Shown: piece after piece, positions 1 to 7,115 of the stretch | How the letters are laid out: each line of letters begins with the position of its first letter | Position numbering within the stretch: the first letter of the stretch is position 1 | NCBI GenBank assembly: GCA_000431775.1 | Contig: FR888217.1 | Location: 120,422 to 138,928, forward strand | From: Clostridium sp. CAG:413 | GTDB lineage: Bacteria > Bacillota > Clostridia > Oscillospirales > Acutalibacteraceae | Length of the DNA stretch: 18,507 bases | Direction of reading: 5' to 3' | Notes under the pieces: model-generated | What the model saw: the letters and a program-made list of their open reading frames with translations, nothing else | What the model was told of the DNA's origin: nothing | Databases searched by the model: none | Program-made: the position numbers and the translations under genes

Positions 1-846
1 GGCTATCAGCACCGCCGCGCCGACGATGGCGGGTGTATAATACTTTGCAAATTTGGCAACGGCTCTTTGCGCCTTGCCTTTTTTCTTTGAAGCCTCGTCG
101 ACCATCTCGACTATCCTTGCCGCGGAGGACTGTGACTTGCCCGCGGTGGCTTCAAAATATATGATGCTGTCGCCGTTCATCATGCCGCTGAGGATCGTGG
201 CGCCGGGTTTGACCGCTATGGGCATACTCTCGCCCGTGAGCGCGGAGGCGTCCATGCTGCCCTCGCCCTCGGTGACAGTGCCGTCAACGGGCACTACCTC
301 GTGGGGCATAACTGCGAGCTTTGCACCCGCCGTGACCTCGTCCGCGTCTATCTTCTTGACCGTGCCGTCGGGCTGAACGAGATTTGCCGTGTCGCTGACA
401 ATGCTGAAGAGCGCCTCAATTGATTTGCGGCTTCTGTCGCCCGCGAATTCCTCCATCAGCTCGCCCGCTCTGAAGAGCACCGAGACCGTAGCGGCCTCAA
501 AGAATTCGCCGAGGGCGCAGGCGGCTATGACCGCCACAACAAGCAGGAATTCCTCGCTTATCTCTCTCTCCTTGAGATCCTTAATCGCGTCAATGAATAT
601 CGGCAGGGCGCATATAACCGTCGCCGCCATGAGCAGGATATCCTTGACCGTATCGCCGAACATCGGCAGGAACGAAACGGCAATAAGAAGCGCGCCGATC
701 ACCGTTATGACTATCTCCAACGCACCGCCCGAATGCTTGTGCTCATGCTCGCCACAGCCGCAGCAATCGCAGCCGCATGAATGCTCGTGTGAATGTTCGT
801 GCTCATGCTCGTGGCTATGAACGCTGTGCTCTTTCTCTTTTTTCAT
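1..846 (-). CDS. P1B-type Zn/Cd-exporting ATPase, N-terminal part (cut by window edge)
   Basis: The first 282 residues of a heavy-metal P-type ATPase, which pumps metal ions out across the membrane using ATP; the rest lies left of the window. The N-terminus (about residues 7-38) is a His/Cys/Glu-rich tail containing a CGCDCCGCG cluster, and there is no classical GMxCxxC metal-binding domain. Membrane segments are visible at about 43-62, 70-88 and 99-118. The actuator-domain loop carries TGES at 204-207. The CPC ion site and the DKTGT phosphorylation site lie beyond the edge, so metal choice cannot be read directly. Zn(II), possibly Cd(II) or Pb(II), is inferred from the His/Cys tail and from the zinc-sensor gene 4 bases upstream. 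The start at 846 has GGGGAAG as ribosome site, embedded in the end of the regulator gene, so the two are probably translationally coupled. Confidence 0.9.
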   Translation of the reverse strand, partial: MKKEKEHSVHSHEHEHEHSHEHSCGCDCCGCGEHEHKHSGGALEIVITVIGALLIAVSFLPMFGDTVKDILLMAATVICALPIFIDAIKDLKEREISEEFLLVVAVIAACALGEFFEAATVSVLFRAGELMEEFAGDRSRKSIEALFSIVSDTANLVQPDGTVKKIDADEVTAGAKLAVMPHEVVPVDGTVTEGEGSMDASALTGESMPIAVKPGATILSGMMNGDSIIYFEATAGKSQSSAARIVEMVDEASKKKGKAQRAVAKFAKYYTPAIVGAAVLIA

Positions 847-850
847 AAGC

Positions 851-1222
851 TCACTTCCCCTGTTTAACATTATATTGCTGCTTGTGCAAAATGTGCTCAA
901 GTCCCGACTCGAGGATCTCTCTGACATGGTCATCATCAAGTGCATAGTATACTGTCTTGCCCGAACGCCTCGGCCTCACAAGCCCCGCAGCCCTCAGAAT
1001 TCTGAGCTGGTGCGATACGGCGCTCTGACCCATATCAAGATGCTCCGCAAGATGAAGCACGCACATTTCACCCGCCGTCAGGGCGGTCAGAATGCGTATC
1101 CTCGTGCTGTCGCCGAAGACCTTAAACAGCTCCGAGAGGTCATACAGCACCTCGATATTCGGCTCATCCGATTCGTTTATTGCATCGCAGATGTGACCTT
1201 TTTTGACCTTGTCTCTCTCCAT
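851..1222 (-). CDS. ArsR/SmtB-family zinc-responsive repressor
   Basis: A 123-residue winged-helix repressor that should release DNA when zinc or a similar metal binds. The recognition helix region reads HLDMGQSAVSHQLRILRAAG (61-80), typical of the ArsR family. Near the C-terminus D97, H99, H110 and H113 reproduce the D-x-H, x10, H-x-x-H spacing of the alpha-5 zinc site of CzrA/SmtB. C54 and H57, with C12 near the N-terminus, could form an additional alpha-3-type site like that of SmtB/CadC. Start choice: the frame opens at 1261, but that start would put the operator inside the gene. ATG at 1222 lies 9 bases after a perfect GGAGG (1232-1236 on the minus strand), so I use 1222. The ATG at 1231 directly abuts that GGAGG and is unlikely. 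It is the first gene of an operon with the metal ATPase and is probably autorepressed. Confidence 0.92.
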   Translation of the reverse strand: MERDKVKKGHICDAINESDEPNIEVLYDLSELFKVFGDSTRIRILTALTAGEMCVLHLAEHLDMGQSAVSHQLRILRAAGLVRPRRSGKTVYYALDDDHVREILESGLEHILHKQQYNVKQGK

Positions 1223-1243
1223 GGGGTTCATCCTCCGTTCGAT

Positions 1244-1263
1244 ATATGAACACATATTCATAT
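1244..1263. promoter_or_regulatory. SmtB/CzrA-type operator
   Basis: Inverted repeat ATATGAA-N6-TTCATAT, matching the TGAA...TTCA core of known ArsR/SmtB zinc operators. It begins 9 bases downstream of the -10 box, covering the expected transcription start, and lies 21 bases before the repressor start codon. Bound repressor should therefore block RNA polymerase. Which protein binds is inferred from position. Confidence 0.85.
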
Positions 1264-1272
1264 GTTGGTTTT

Positions 1273-1301
1273 ATTATAGTCCCCTTTTCCGCATTTGTCA
1301 A
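1273..1301 (-). promoter_or_regulatory. Consensus sigma-A promoter of the metal-resistance operon
   Basis: Reading the minus strand, the -35 box is TTGACA (1296-1301) and the -10 box TATAAT (1273-1278) with a 17-base spacer. Both hexamers match the consensus exactly. Such a strong promoter fits control by a repressor rather than an activator. Confidence 0.93.
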
Positions 1302-1344
1302 CCCCTTTTTCTTGCTTTTTTATGAGCAAAATGACGATAAGCAA

Positions 1345-1373
1345 TTGACTAAACCATATAAATTGTATATAAT
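1345..1373 (+). promoter_or_regulatory. Sigma-A promoter for the plus-strand block
   Basis: TTGACT (1345-1350), a 17-base spacer and TATAAT (1368-1373), divergent from the metal-resistance promoter. The first well-supported gene downstream starts at 1722, so the transcript would carry a leader of about 340 bases. No second convincing promoter is seen before that gene. Confidence 0.75.
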
Positions 1374-1510
1374 AGCTAAAAGAAGATATATAATGACCGT
1401 ATTATTTCCTTTAATTTGTTTCGGCGGCTTTTTGTGGGCGAAAATGGCTGACAATTGTGCAATTGACGGTTGAGGAAGTATTTTTATTAAAAACCGCTTA
1501 TTTGCATATG

Positions 1511-1655
1511 ACCCGTCTGCGGCACACCTCATCCGTCTCGCGTTGCTCGACACCTTCTCCTCAAGGAGAGGCGGATTCAACTGATGACTCGCAGTCAAAT
1601 CGGCTCCCTCCTGAGGGAGGCTCGAGCACCTGCAAGCTCGGCGGTTTTTGACTGT
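1511..1655. repeat. Hairpin-rich intergenic element, probably a dispersed repeat
   Basis: A non-coding stretch holding several short palindromes in a row: a CCTTCTCC/GGAGAGG stem with TCAA loop (1554-1571, one G-T pair), a perfect CTCCCTC/GAGGGAG stem (1604-1619), and a CGAGC/GCTCG stem (about 1623-1640). From memory, similar paired 'CTCCTCAAGGAG' and 'CTCCCTC-GAGGGAG' blocks recur between genes in gut Clostridia genomes. Only one copy is in this window, so repeat status is not proven here. The remainder of the 1302-1721 gap holds the divergent promoter, a T-rich tract at 1302-1320 and one possible 26-codon frame. Confidence 0.45.
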
Positions 1656-1721
1656 GAACGCAATTCGCCCGCTTGATTCGGCACAACGGAAATCAAATTT
1701 TATCCGTGGAGGAACAGTTTA

Positions 1722-2045
1722 GTGATAGGTGATATTGTAAAAGTAACGGTTGACAGGCCGCTCGGCAGCCGTCATCCGAAGCATAAGAACATTATTTATC
1801 CGATAAACTACGGCTACATTGAGGGGATCATCGCCCCTGACGGTGAAGAACAGGACGCTTATATTCTCGGTGTCGATGAACCGGTAAAGGAATTTATCGG
1901 CAAGGTGATAGCTATTATTCACCGTAACGACGACGTGGAAGAAAAGCTCGTGGTTGCGCCTGAGCAAGCATTCTTCACCGCAGAAGAGATTGCAAAAAAG
2001 ACAGCGTTTATGGAGCAATATTTTGATTCGGAGATACTCATGTGA
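1722..2045 (+). CDS. Short class-I inorganic pyrophosphatase-like protein
   Basis: A 107-residue cytosolic protein that aligns by eye with the core of soluble class I inorganic pyrophosphatases, which hydrolyse PPi to two phosphates using Mg2+. Recognisable blocks are GSRHP (15-19), YPINYGYIEG (26-35), the metal-binding DGEEQD (40-45) and RNDDVEEKLVV (68-78). The last block corresponds to the E. coli segment with D97, D102 and K104, but the D102 position appears to be Glu here. The protein is well below the roughly 170-200 residues of usual class I enzymes and lacks the C-terminal part, so activity on PPi is uncertain; it may use another phosphate substrate. The start is GTG at 1722, preceded by GGAGG at 1708-1712 with 9-base spacing. 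It is the first recognisable gene after the promoter at 1345. Confidence 0.8.
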   Translation: MIGDIVKVTVDRPLGSRHPKHKNIIYPINYGYIEGIIAPDGEEQDAYILGVDEPVKEFIGKVIAIIHRNDDVEEKLVVAPEQAFFTAEEIAKKTAFMEQYFDSEILM

Positions 2046-2089
2046 GCCGGCGGCGCTGCTTAACATTTCATAAAACACAAGGAGTTTTT

Positions 2090-2536
2090 ATGGCAATTAC
2101 TTTACGACCCATTACCGAGGACAACTTTATTGACGCATTCAAACTGAAGCTGAAAGACGGGCAGGAGCGCTTCGTTTCCCACCCAATTCGCAGCCTTGCA
2201 CAGGCATATGTTTACCGCGACCAGTGTCAGCCGTTCGGCATCTACAGCGGCGAAATGATGGTCGGCTATGTGATGGTCATCTACGATCGCGACGTCCCGG
2301 AATACGACATATGGCACATGATGATAGACGGCTCACAGCAGGGCAACGGCTTCGGCAAGGCGGCGCTTGAGCTTGTGCTTGAGTATATCAAGGGTAAGCC
2401 CTTCGGCGATTCGGGCAGAGTTGCCCTCACCTGCAACAAAGATAACCCCGCCGCACTTAATCTTTATAAATCTTTCGGATTTGAATTGACCGGCGGCGAA
2501 GACGACGATGAAGTCGAGCTTGCGCTGACGGTGTAA
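2090..2536 (+). CDS. GNAT-family N-acetyltransferase, BltD/SpeG-like
   Basis: A 148-residue GNAT acetyltransferase that transfers acetyl from acetyl-CoA to an amine. Motif A, the acetyl-CoA pyrophosphate-binding loop, is the QQGNGFGKAAL segment at about 83-93. The later CNKDNPAALNLYKSFGFE block (115-132) is motif B, including the Tyr often used as general acid (Y126). The N-terminal LRPITEDN and the PFGIYSGEMMVGY segment (48-60) resemble diamine/spermidine acetyltransferases of the BltD type, so a polyamine is a reasonable but unproven substrate. The frame is open from 2042, but ATG at 2090 has AAGGAG (2079-2084) 5 bases upstream and starts exactly at the family's usual N-terminus. The C-terminus has an acidic GEDDDEVE patch. 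Confidence 0.88.
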   Translation: MAITLRPITEDNFIDAFKLKLKDGQERFVSHPIRSLAQAYVYRDQCQPFGIYSGEMMVGYVMVIYDRDVPEYDIWHMMIDGSQQGNGFGKAALELVLEYIKGKPFGDSGRVALTCNKDNPAALNLYKSFGFELTGGEDDDEVELALTV

Positions 2537-2569
2537 ATCCCACTAAATCAAAGTAAGGGAGATATTGAT

Positions 2570-3139
2570 ATGAAAAAAATCATTGCGCTGCTGCTCTGTG
2601 CCTGCGTGCTGCTGCTTGCCGGCTGCGGCGGAGCGGACGACAGCGCCGAGACCACCGTTGCCGCGCCCGAGGGCTATGTCGGCGAGGGGCTGCTCACCTC
2701 ATTGAAGGTGCTCGTCTATTCAAACGAATATTTCGTCAACGACGTTTTCATCAACGGCAGCCTGCCCGTCTCATACGACAAGAGCATCGAGAAGGAATCT
2801 CACATCTATTACCGCGTTACCGCCGAGAATTTCACCGATTACGCTTCACTTGAGAGCGCCGTGCTCTCCACCTATACCGAGCAGGCGGCCGAGAAGCTGC
2901 TGAAAAGCAGCAAATACGCCCAGATAGACGGCGTATTCTGCGTCGACGCTTTCCTGCTCAATCAATCCGCTCCCGCGCCCGAGTGGGATATTGAGTCGGC
3001 GAGCGCCCGCATGATATCCGATGATGAATGCGAGCTTAAAGTCCCCGTTACCCGCACGGATTCAACCAAGTCAGAGGTGACGCTCACCGCGGTCAAAGTT
3101 GACGGCAGCTGGCGTCTTAACGATATTTACGAAGGATAA
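2570..3139 (+). CDS. Small secreted lipoprotein, possibly IseA-like
   Basis: A 189-residue predicted lipoprotein. The signal peptide (1-18) ends in the lipobox LAGC with C19 as the lipidated residue, followed by a short acidic/Thr linker. The mature domain contains YYRVTAENFTDYASLESAV, a TEQAAEKLL helix, an IDGVFCV strand and a terminal VDGSWRLNDIY. This helix-strand pattern recalls IseA-type DL-endopeptidase inhibitors or NTF2-like folds, but I cannot assign a family firmly. A GGGAG ribosome site precedes the start, and only 11 bases separate the stop from the GH2 gene, so it is probably part of that operon. It may act at the cell wall; function unknown. Confidence 0.8.
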   Translation: MKKIIALLLCACVLLLAGCGGADDSAETTVAAPEGYVGEGLLTSLKVLVYSNEYFVNDVFINGSLPVSYDKSIEKESHIYYRVTAENFTDYASLESAVLSTYTEQAAEKLLKSSKYAQIDGVFCVDAFLLNQSAPAPEWDIESASARMISDDECELKVPVTRTDSTKSEVTLTAVKVDGSWRLNDIYEG

Positions 3140-3150
3140 GGAGCAAGGAA

Positions 3151-4908
3151 ATGAGCAATATAAGAACTCCATGGTTTGATAAAGTTGACAGGCGTCTCCC
3201 GTTTGCGGAGTACCCGAGACCGCAGTTTGAGCGCAAAGACTGGATTTGCCTCAACGGCGAATATGACTACGCCGTCACGGGCGACACCGCCGATGCGCCG
3301 AAGAAATACGACGGCAAGATCCTTGTGCCGTTCTCGGTCGAATCCGAGCTCTCGGGCGTCGGCAAGGCTCTGCTGCCCGAGCAGCGCCTTTGGTACCGCA
3401 GAAAGTTCACCGTCGGCAAGGAATTCAGCGGCAAAGAAGCCCTGCTTCACTTCGGCGCGGTGGATTGGCAGTGCAGCGTATGGGTCAACGGCAAGCTCGT
3501 CGGCGAGCACACCGGCGGCTACAATCCCTTCACCTTTAACATAACCGACGTCATCACCGAGGGCGAAAACGAGCTTGTGGTCAAGGTCTTTGACCCGACG
3601 GACGCAGGCCACCAGCAGCGCGGCAAGCAGATACTCGTCACCAAGGGCTTCTGGTACACTGCCACCTCCGGCATATGGCAGACCGTGTGGCTTGAGCCGG
3701 TCAACCGCTGCCGCATTGATTCGCTGCGCCTTGTGCCCGACATCGACGAGGGCGTTATCCGCATAAATATCAAACGCACCTGCAAGTGCGGCGGCAAGCT
3801 CTATGCCAAAGTGCTTGAGGGCGACAAGGTCGTATTTGACGGCGAAATTGCCGACAAGGCTGCGATTCCCGTGCCCGACGCAAGGCTCTGGAGCCCCGAG
3901 GATCCGTTCCTCTACACGCTGCTGCTCACCCTCGACTGCAACGGCGAAAAAGACGAGGTCTCAAGCTACTTCGGTATGCGTAAATTCTCGATAGTCAAGG
4001 ACTCCGCAGGTATCCCGAGGCTCGGACTCAATAACAAGCCCTATTTCCAGAGAGGTCTGCTCGACCAGGGCTATTGGCCCGAGAGCCAGCTCACCCCGCC
4101 GACCGACGAGGCAATGATATTCGACATTGAGAAGATGAAGGAGCTCGGTTACAATATGCTCCGCAAGCATATCAAGGAGGAGCCGCTCAGGTGGTATTAC
4201 CACTGCGACAGGCTCGGTATGCTCGTGTGGCAGGATATGATAAGCGGCGGCCAGTATATCGGCAACGTCCTTGCGGGCGTGCTCCCGAATATCAACATCC
4301 ATGTCAAGGATAATATGTATAAGAGCTTTAAGCGCGACAAGCCCGAATGGAGACAGGAATTCAAAGACGAGCTTTTCGGCATGATAGACAATCTCTATAA
4401 CTGCGTCTCCATCTGCTGCTGGGTGCCCTTCAACGAGGGCTGGGGTCAGTTTGACGCCAAGGAGATAGGCACCGCGATAAAGAATTACGACCCCTCCCGC
4501 TTCGTCGACCACGCCAGCGGCTGGCACGACCAGGGCGGCCCGGAATTCAAGAGCATACACAAATACATCCTGCCCGTCCACGCCCCGACCGCCCGCCGCA
4601 CGGCAGGCAGGCCGATAGTGCTCAGCGAATACGGCGGCTACAGCTGGAATATAGTCGAGCACGCATGGAACCCCAAGCGCTCCTTCGGCTACATTATGTT
4701 CAAGAACAGCGAGAAGCTATCCGCAGCGTACAAGCGCCTGCACGAGAGCCAGGTCATCCCGCTGATAAACAAGGGCCTTTGCGCCACGGTCTACACGCAG
4801 GTAAGCGACGTTGAGTTTGAAGTCAACGGCATTTACAGCTATGACCGCAAGATACTGAAGCTTGACGCCGACACCGTCAGGGCGGTCAACGCCAAGCTGA
4901 CCTATTGA
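3151..4908 (+). CDS. Glycoside hydrolase family 2 protein (beta-galactosidase/glucuronidase type)
   Basis: A 585-residue GH2 enzyme with a jelly-roll sugar-binding domain (about 50-185, with FGAVDWQCSVWVNG and GGYNPFTF), an immunoglobulin-like domain (about 190-285) and a catalytic TIM barrel from about 290. The general acid/base is E429 in FNEGWGQF, and the nucleophile is E493 in SEYGGY; both are present, so it should be active on a beta-linked glycoside. The exact sugar (galactose, glucuronate or mannose) cannot be read. It has no signal peptide and so acts in the cytosol on imported or internal substrates. It is short for GH2 because the extra C-terminal domains are missing. AAGGAG sits 7 bases before the start, and the gene is flanked at 11 and 4 bases by a lipoprotein gene and a WYL regulator gene. 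Confidence 0.93.
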   Translation: MSNIRTPWFDKVDRRLPFAEYPRPQFERKDWICLNGEYDYAVTGDTADAPKKYDGKILVPFSVESELSGVGKALLPEQRLWYRRKFTVGKEFSGKEALLHFGAVDWQCSVWVNGKLVGEHTGGYNPFTFNITDVITEGENELVVKVFDPTDAGHQQRGKQILVTKGFWYTATSGIWQTVWLEPVNRCRIDSLRLVPDIDEGVIRINIKRTCKCGGKLYAKVLEGDKVVFDGEIADKAAIPVPDARLWSPEDPFLYTLLLTLDCNGEKDEVSSYFGMRKFSIVKDSAGIPRLGLNNKPYFQRGLLDQGYWPESQLTPPTDEAMIFDIEKMKELGYNMLRKHIKEEPLRWYYHCDRLGMLVWQDMISGGQYIGNVLAGVLPNINIHVKDNMYKSFKRDKPEWRQEFKDELFGMIDNLYNCVSICCWVPFNEGWGQFDAKEIGTAIKNYDPSRFVDHASGWHDQGGPEFKSIHKYILPVHAPTARRTAGRPIVLSEYGGYSWNIVEHAWNPKRSFGYIMFKNSEKLSAAYKRLHESQVIPLINKGLCATVYTQVSDVEFEVNGIYSYDRKILKLDADTVRAVNAKLTY

Positions 4909-4912
4909 GCCT

Positions 4913-5881
4913 ATGGGTGATAATTTGGGAGTTCGTCTGCGGCTTGTGGCTCTTATCGAGATACTCACGCTGTATACGGATGAATGTAATCTGCTGACGA
5001 TAGACGAGATAATAGACAGGCTCGGCGAATACGGCTACGACGTCACCCGCCGAACGGTGCTCTCCGACCTCAAGGAACTGAACCGCACCTCGTTCAAGGT
5101 CATCTGCGTCAATTCGCCCGCCAAGGGCTATTACCTTGCAAAAAGCTATTCTCAGGCCTCGCTCCATCTGCTGCTCGAGGCGGTGTATTCCTCAACGGTG
5201 CTCACCGATGACGATGTTGCGGATCTCCAGAGCCATCTGCGCTCCACCGCCTGCATCCCGACACTCGAGCTGCTTGCCGAGACAACCGAGAATCTTAACT
5301 TCAGGACCAGCAAGGTAGGCGTCCCCGTTGATATCCTGCGCACCATACGTCTGGCAATTCACACAGGCAAGCGCATAAGGCTCAGCCTGCTGCATTCCGT
5401 GCCCGGCGATTCATTCGCCTACGCCTGCGACACCGAGACGATTACGGTGAATCCGTGGCGGATAGTCATCACATCGGAGTCGGTCGCGCTCGTATTCACG
5501 CTCCCGCAGCAGCCCGACGAGCCTAAATTCGTCACTCTGCGGCGGATAAGCGGGGCGGAGCTGCTCGACGAGCCGTCAAACAACAAATTCGACGGCGATC
5601 CGCTTGTTTCGCTCAACTATTACGACGGCGGCAATGCCGTTGCAAGTATGCGCAAGCACGAATGGGTGATCCTCAGCTTCAAATCCGAGTATACGGAACT
5701 TGTAGAGAATCACTTCGATTTCCCCGTACAATACAGGCGCTCGGAGCACGAAGGGCTGACCGAGGCCAAGGTCTTCACCCTCGTTGATGAGAAGCTGATA
5801 GGCTGGCTCTATCTGCACGCCGACAAGATAACGGCTCTCGCCCCAAGACGGCTTGCCGAGATAATGTCACGCCGAGTATAA
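4913..5881 (+). CDS. WYL-domain transcriptional regulator
   Basis: A 322-residue regulator. The N-terminal winged helix-turn-helix spans about 8-65 (LLTIDEIIDRLGEYGYDVTRRTVLSDLKEL), followed by a helical linker and a WYL-like ligand-sensing domain at about 145-225 that includes ITVNPWRIVITSESVALVF. The C-terminal part (about 245-320) resembles the WCX extension of these proteins. WYL regulators bind small ligands or nucleic acids and act as repressors or activators. The gene lies 4 bases after the GH2 stop and has no clear ribosome site of its own, suggesting translational coupling and local control of the glycosidase operon (inference). A slightly later start inside the first dozen codons cannot be excluded. 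Confidence 0.85.
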   Translation: MGDNLGVRLRLVALIEILTLYTDECNLLTIDEIIDRLGEYGYDVTRRTVLSDLKELNRTSFKVICVNSPAKGYYLAKSYSQASLHLLLEAVYSSTVLTDDDVADLQSHLRSTACIPTLELLAETTENLNFRTSKVGVPVDILRTIRLAIHTGKRIRLSLLHSVPGDSFAYACDTETITVNPWRIVITSESVALVFTLPQQPDEPKFVTLRRISGAELLDEPSNNKFDGDPLVSLNYYDGGNAVASMRKHEWVILSFKSEYTELVENHFDFPVQYRRSEHEGLTEAKVFTLVDEKLIGWLYLHADKITALAPRRLAEIMSRRV

Positions 5882-5899
5882 TATAAAAGAGGTATTATT

Positions 5900-7051
5900 A
5901 TGTTTAAGAAAATAATTGCGGCGTTCCTTGCCGCCGTCCTCGTTCTTTCGCTTGCCGCCTGCGGCAAAAAGGAGAAGGAACCCACCGAGCCTATTGAAGC
6001 GCCGACGAAGAAGGTCGCCGTGCTCGTTGCCCCCGAGGCGCAGTACCCCGAGGATTACAAAGCTGCCACCGAGCTTGCCGCCGCTTATCCCGAGACCGTG
6101 ACGGTCGGGGAATACGCCGACAGCCGCATTCTCAAGGCGGGCAACCCCGAGATAATGCAGCTCTCCGAGGAGCTGGCAAAGGATTCCTCAATAGGTGCAA
6201 TAATTTATGCAAGGGCAACTCAATACACCTCCCTCGCCATTACGGCGGCGAAGAAGATAAACCCCGACCTTGTCACCGCCTGCATCGAGCCGGAAGATTC
6301 CGTTGATACCCTTTCCCAGCTCTCCGATGTCGTATTCTGCGCCGACTGGAACAAAGCCGCTCAGGATATCATATCCACCGCCAAGGAAGCGGGCGCCGAG
6401 TATTTTGTCATGTTCTCATTTAACCGCCACATCACCGACAATCCGTTCCACGCAGCCGAAAGATCATATATCGAAAAGGCGTGCAAGGACAGCGGCATCA
6501 ACTTTGTCTATGACAACGCCGTTGACCCCACCTTCTCGGGCGGTATTGAGAAGTCGCAGCTCTATATCAAAGAATCCGTTGCCCGTCTCATCAACAACGG
6601 CAATATAAGCGGCAGCAACGTGGTGCTCTTCTCGACCGACAGCGCCGTGCAGTCCACCCTTGTGAGCGTTGCGGACGAAAAAGGCTTCATCTATGTGTGC
6701 CCGTCGTTCCCGACCGCCTACAACGGCGTGAACGAGGTCTGCAAGGCCGATTACCCCGAGAAGATAGCCGATGTTGCGACATTTATCAAATCGCTCAAGG
6801 CGGCAGTCCCCACGGACGGCACAGGCAGGCTCTATGCTTATTCCTATCCCCTCGCCTCAACGCTGCTAAGCGGCGCGGTCTACACCGTATTTGACATTCT
6901 GAACGGCAAGACCACTGCGGATAACCTCGCCGAGCGAGCCGCAATGCGCGCGACCGACGCCGCAGGCGACGAAGGCTTCACCATAGCGGCGTATCAGGAT
7001 TACGGCAATGTTTTCGCCGCCTATCGCCCCGGATTTGAAAAGCTGAGATAA
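5900..7051 (+). CDS. DUF3798-family periplasmic-binding-like lipoprotein
   Basis: A 383-residue lipoprotein; the signal peptide ends in LAAC with C21 lipidated. The mature part matches what I recall of the DUF3798 family, which has a type I periplasmic-binding-protein fold: PEDYKAATELAAAYP near the start, a GAEYFVMFSFNRHI block, a GINFVYDNAVDPTF block and a VVLFSTDSAVQSTL strand. Family function is not established; a solute-capture role on the outer face of the membrane is plausible. No transporter permease or ATPase for it is encoded nearby. An AGAGGT ribosome site lies in the 18-base gap after the regulator gene, and a strong terminator follows, so it closes the plus-strand operon. Confidence 0.85.
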   Translation: MFKKIIAAFLAAVLVLSLAACGKKEKEPTEPIEAPTKKVAVLVAPEAQYPEDYKAATELAAAYPETVTVGEYADSRILKAGNPEIMQLSEELAKDSSIGAIIYARATQYTSLAITAAKKINPDLVTACIEPEDSVDTLSQLSDVVFCADWNKAAQDIISTAKEAGAEYFVMFSFNRHITDNPFHAAERSYIEKACKDSGINFVYDNAVDPTFSGGIEKSQLYIKESVARLINNGNISGSNVVLFSTDSAVQSTLVSVADEKGFIYVCPSFPTAYNGVNEVCKADYPEKIADVATFIKSLKAAVPTDGTGRLYAYSYPLASTLLSGAVYTVFDILNGKTTADNLAERAAMRATDAAGDEGFTIAAYQDYGNVFAAYRPGFEKLR

Positions 7052-7066
7052 CCGAATAAATAAGCG

Positions 7067-7109
7067 TCACCCCTCCGAGTGTTTTTCAACGCCCGAAGGG
7101 GTGATTTTT
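7067..7109 (+). terminator. Rho-independent terminator after the plus-strand operon
   Basis: An 8-bp perfect stem TCACCCCT (7067-7074) / AGGGGTGA (7097-7104) closes a 22-base loop and is followed by TTTTT (7105-7109). It lies 15 bases after the DUF3798 gene and 7 bases before the end of the convergent gene. It may also work in the other direction, although the T-tract is poorer there. Confidence 0.9.
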
Positions 7110-7115
7110 GTTGTA

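Noticed and set aside
1223..1261. Longer N-terminus of the metal repressor
   Set aside because: It would make the operator coding and place the start at or before the likely transcription start; GGAGG favours ATG at 1222.
1320..1598. 92-codon minus-strand open frame in the non-coding gap
   Set aside because: Runs through promoter and hairpin DNA, has no ribosome site and resembles no family.
1673..1703. TTGATT with TTTTAT as a second promoter near the pyrophosphatase-like gene
   Set aside because: Spacer is 19-20 bases, the -10 is poor and the start would fall on the ribosome site.
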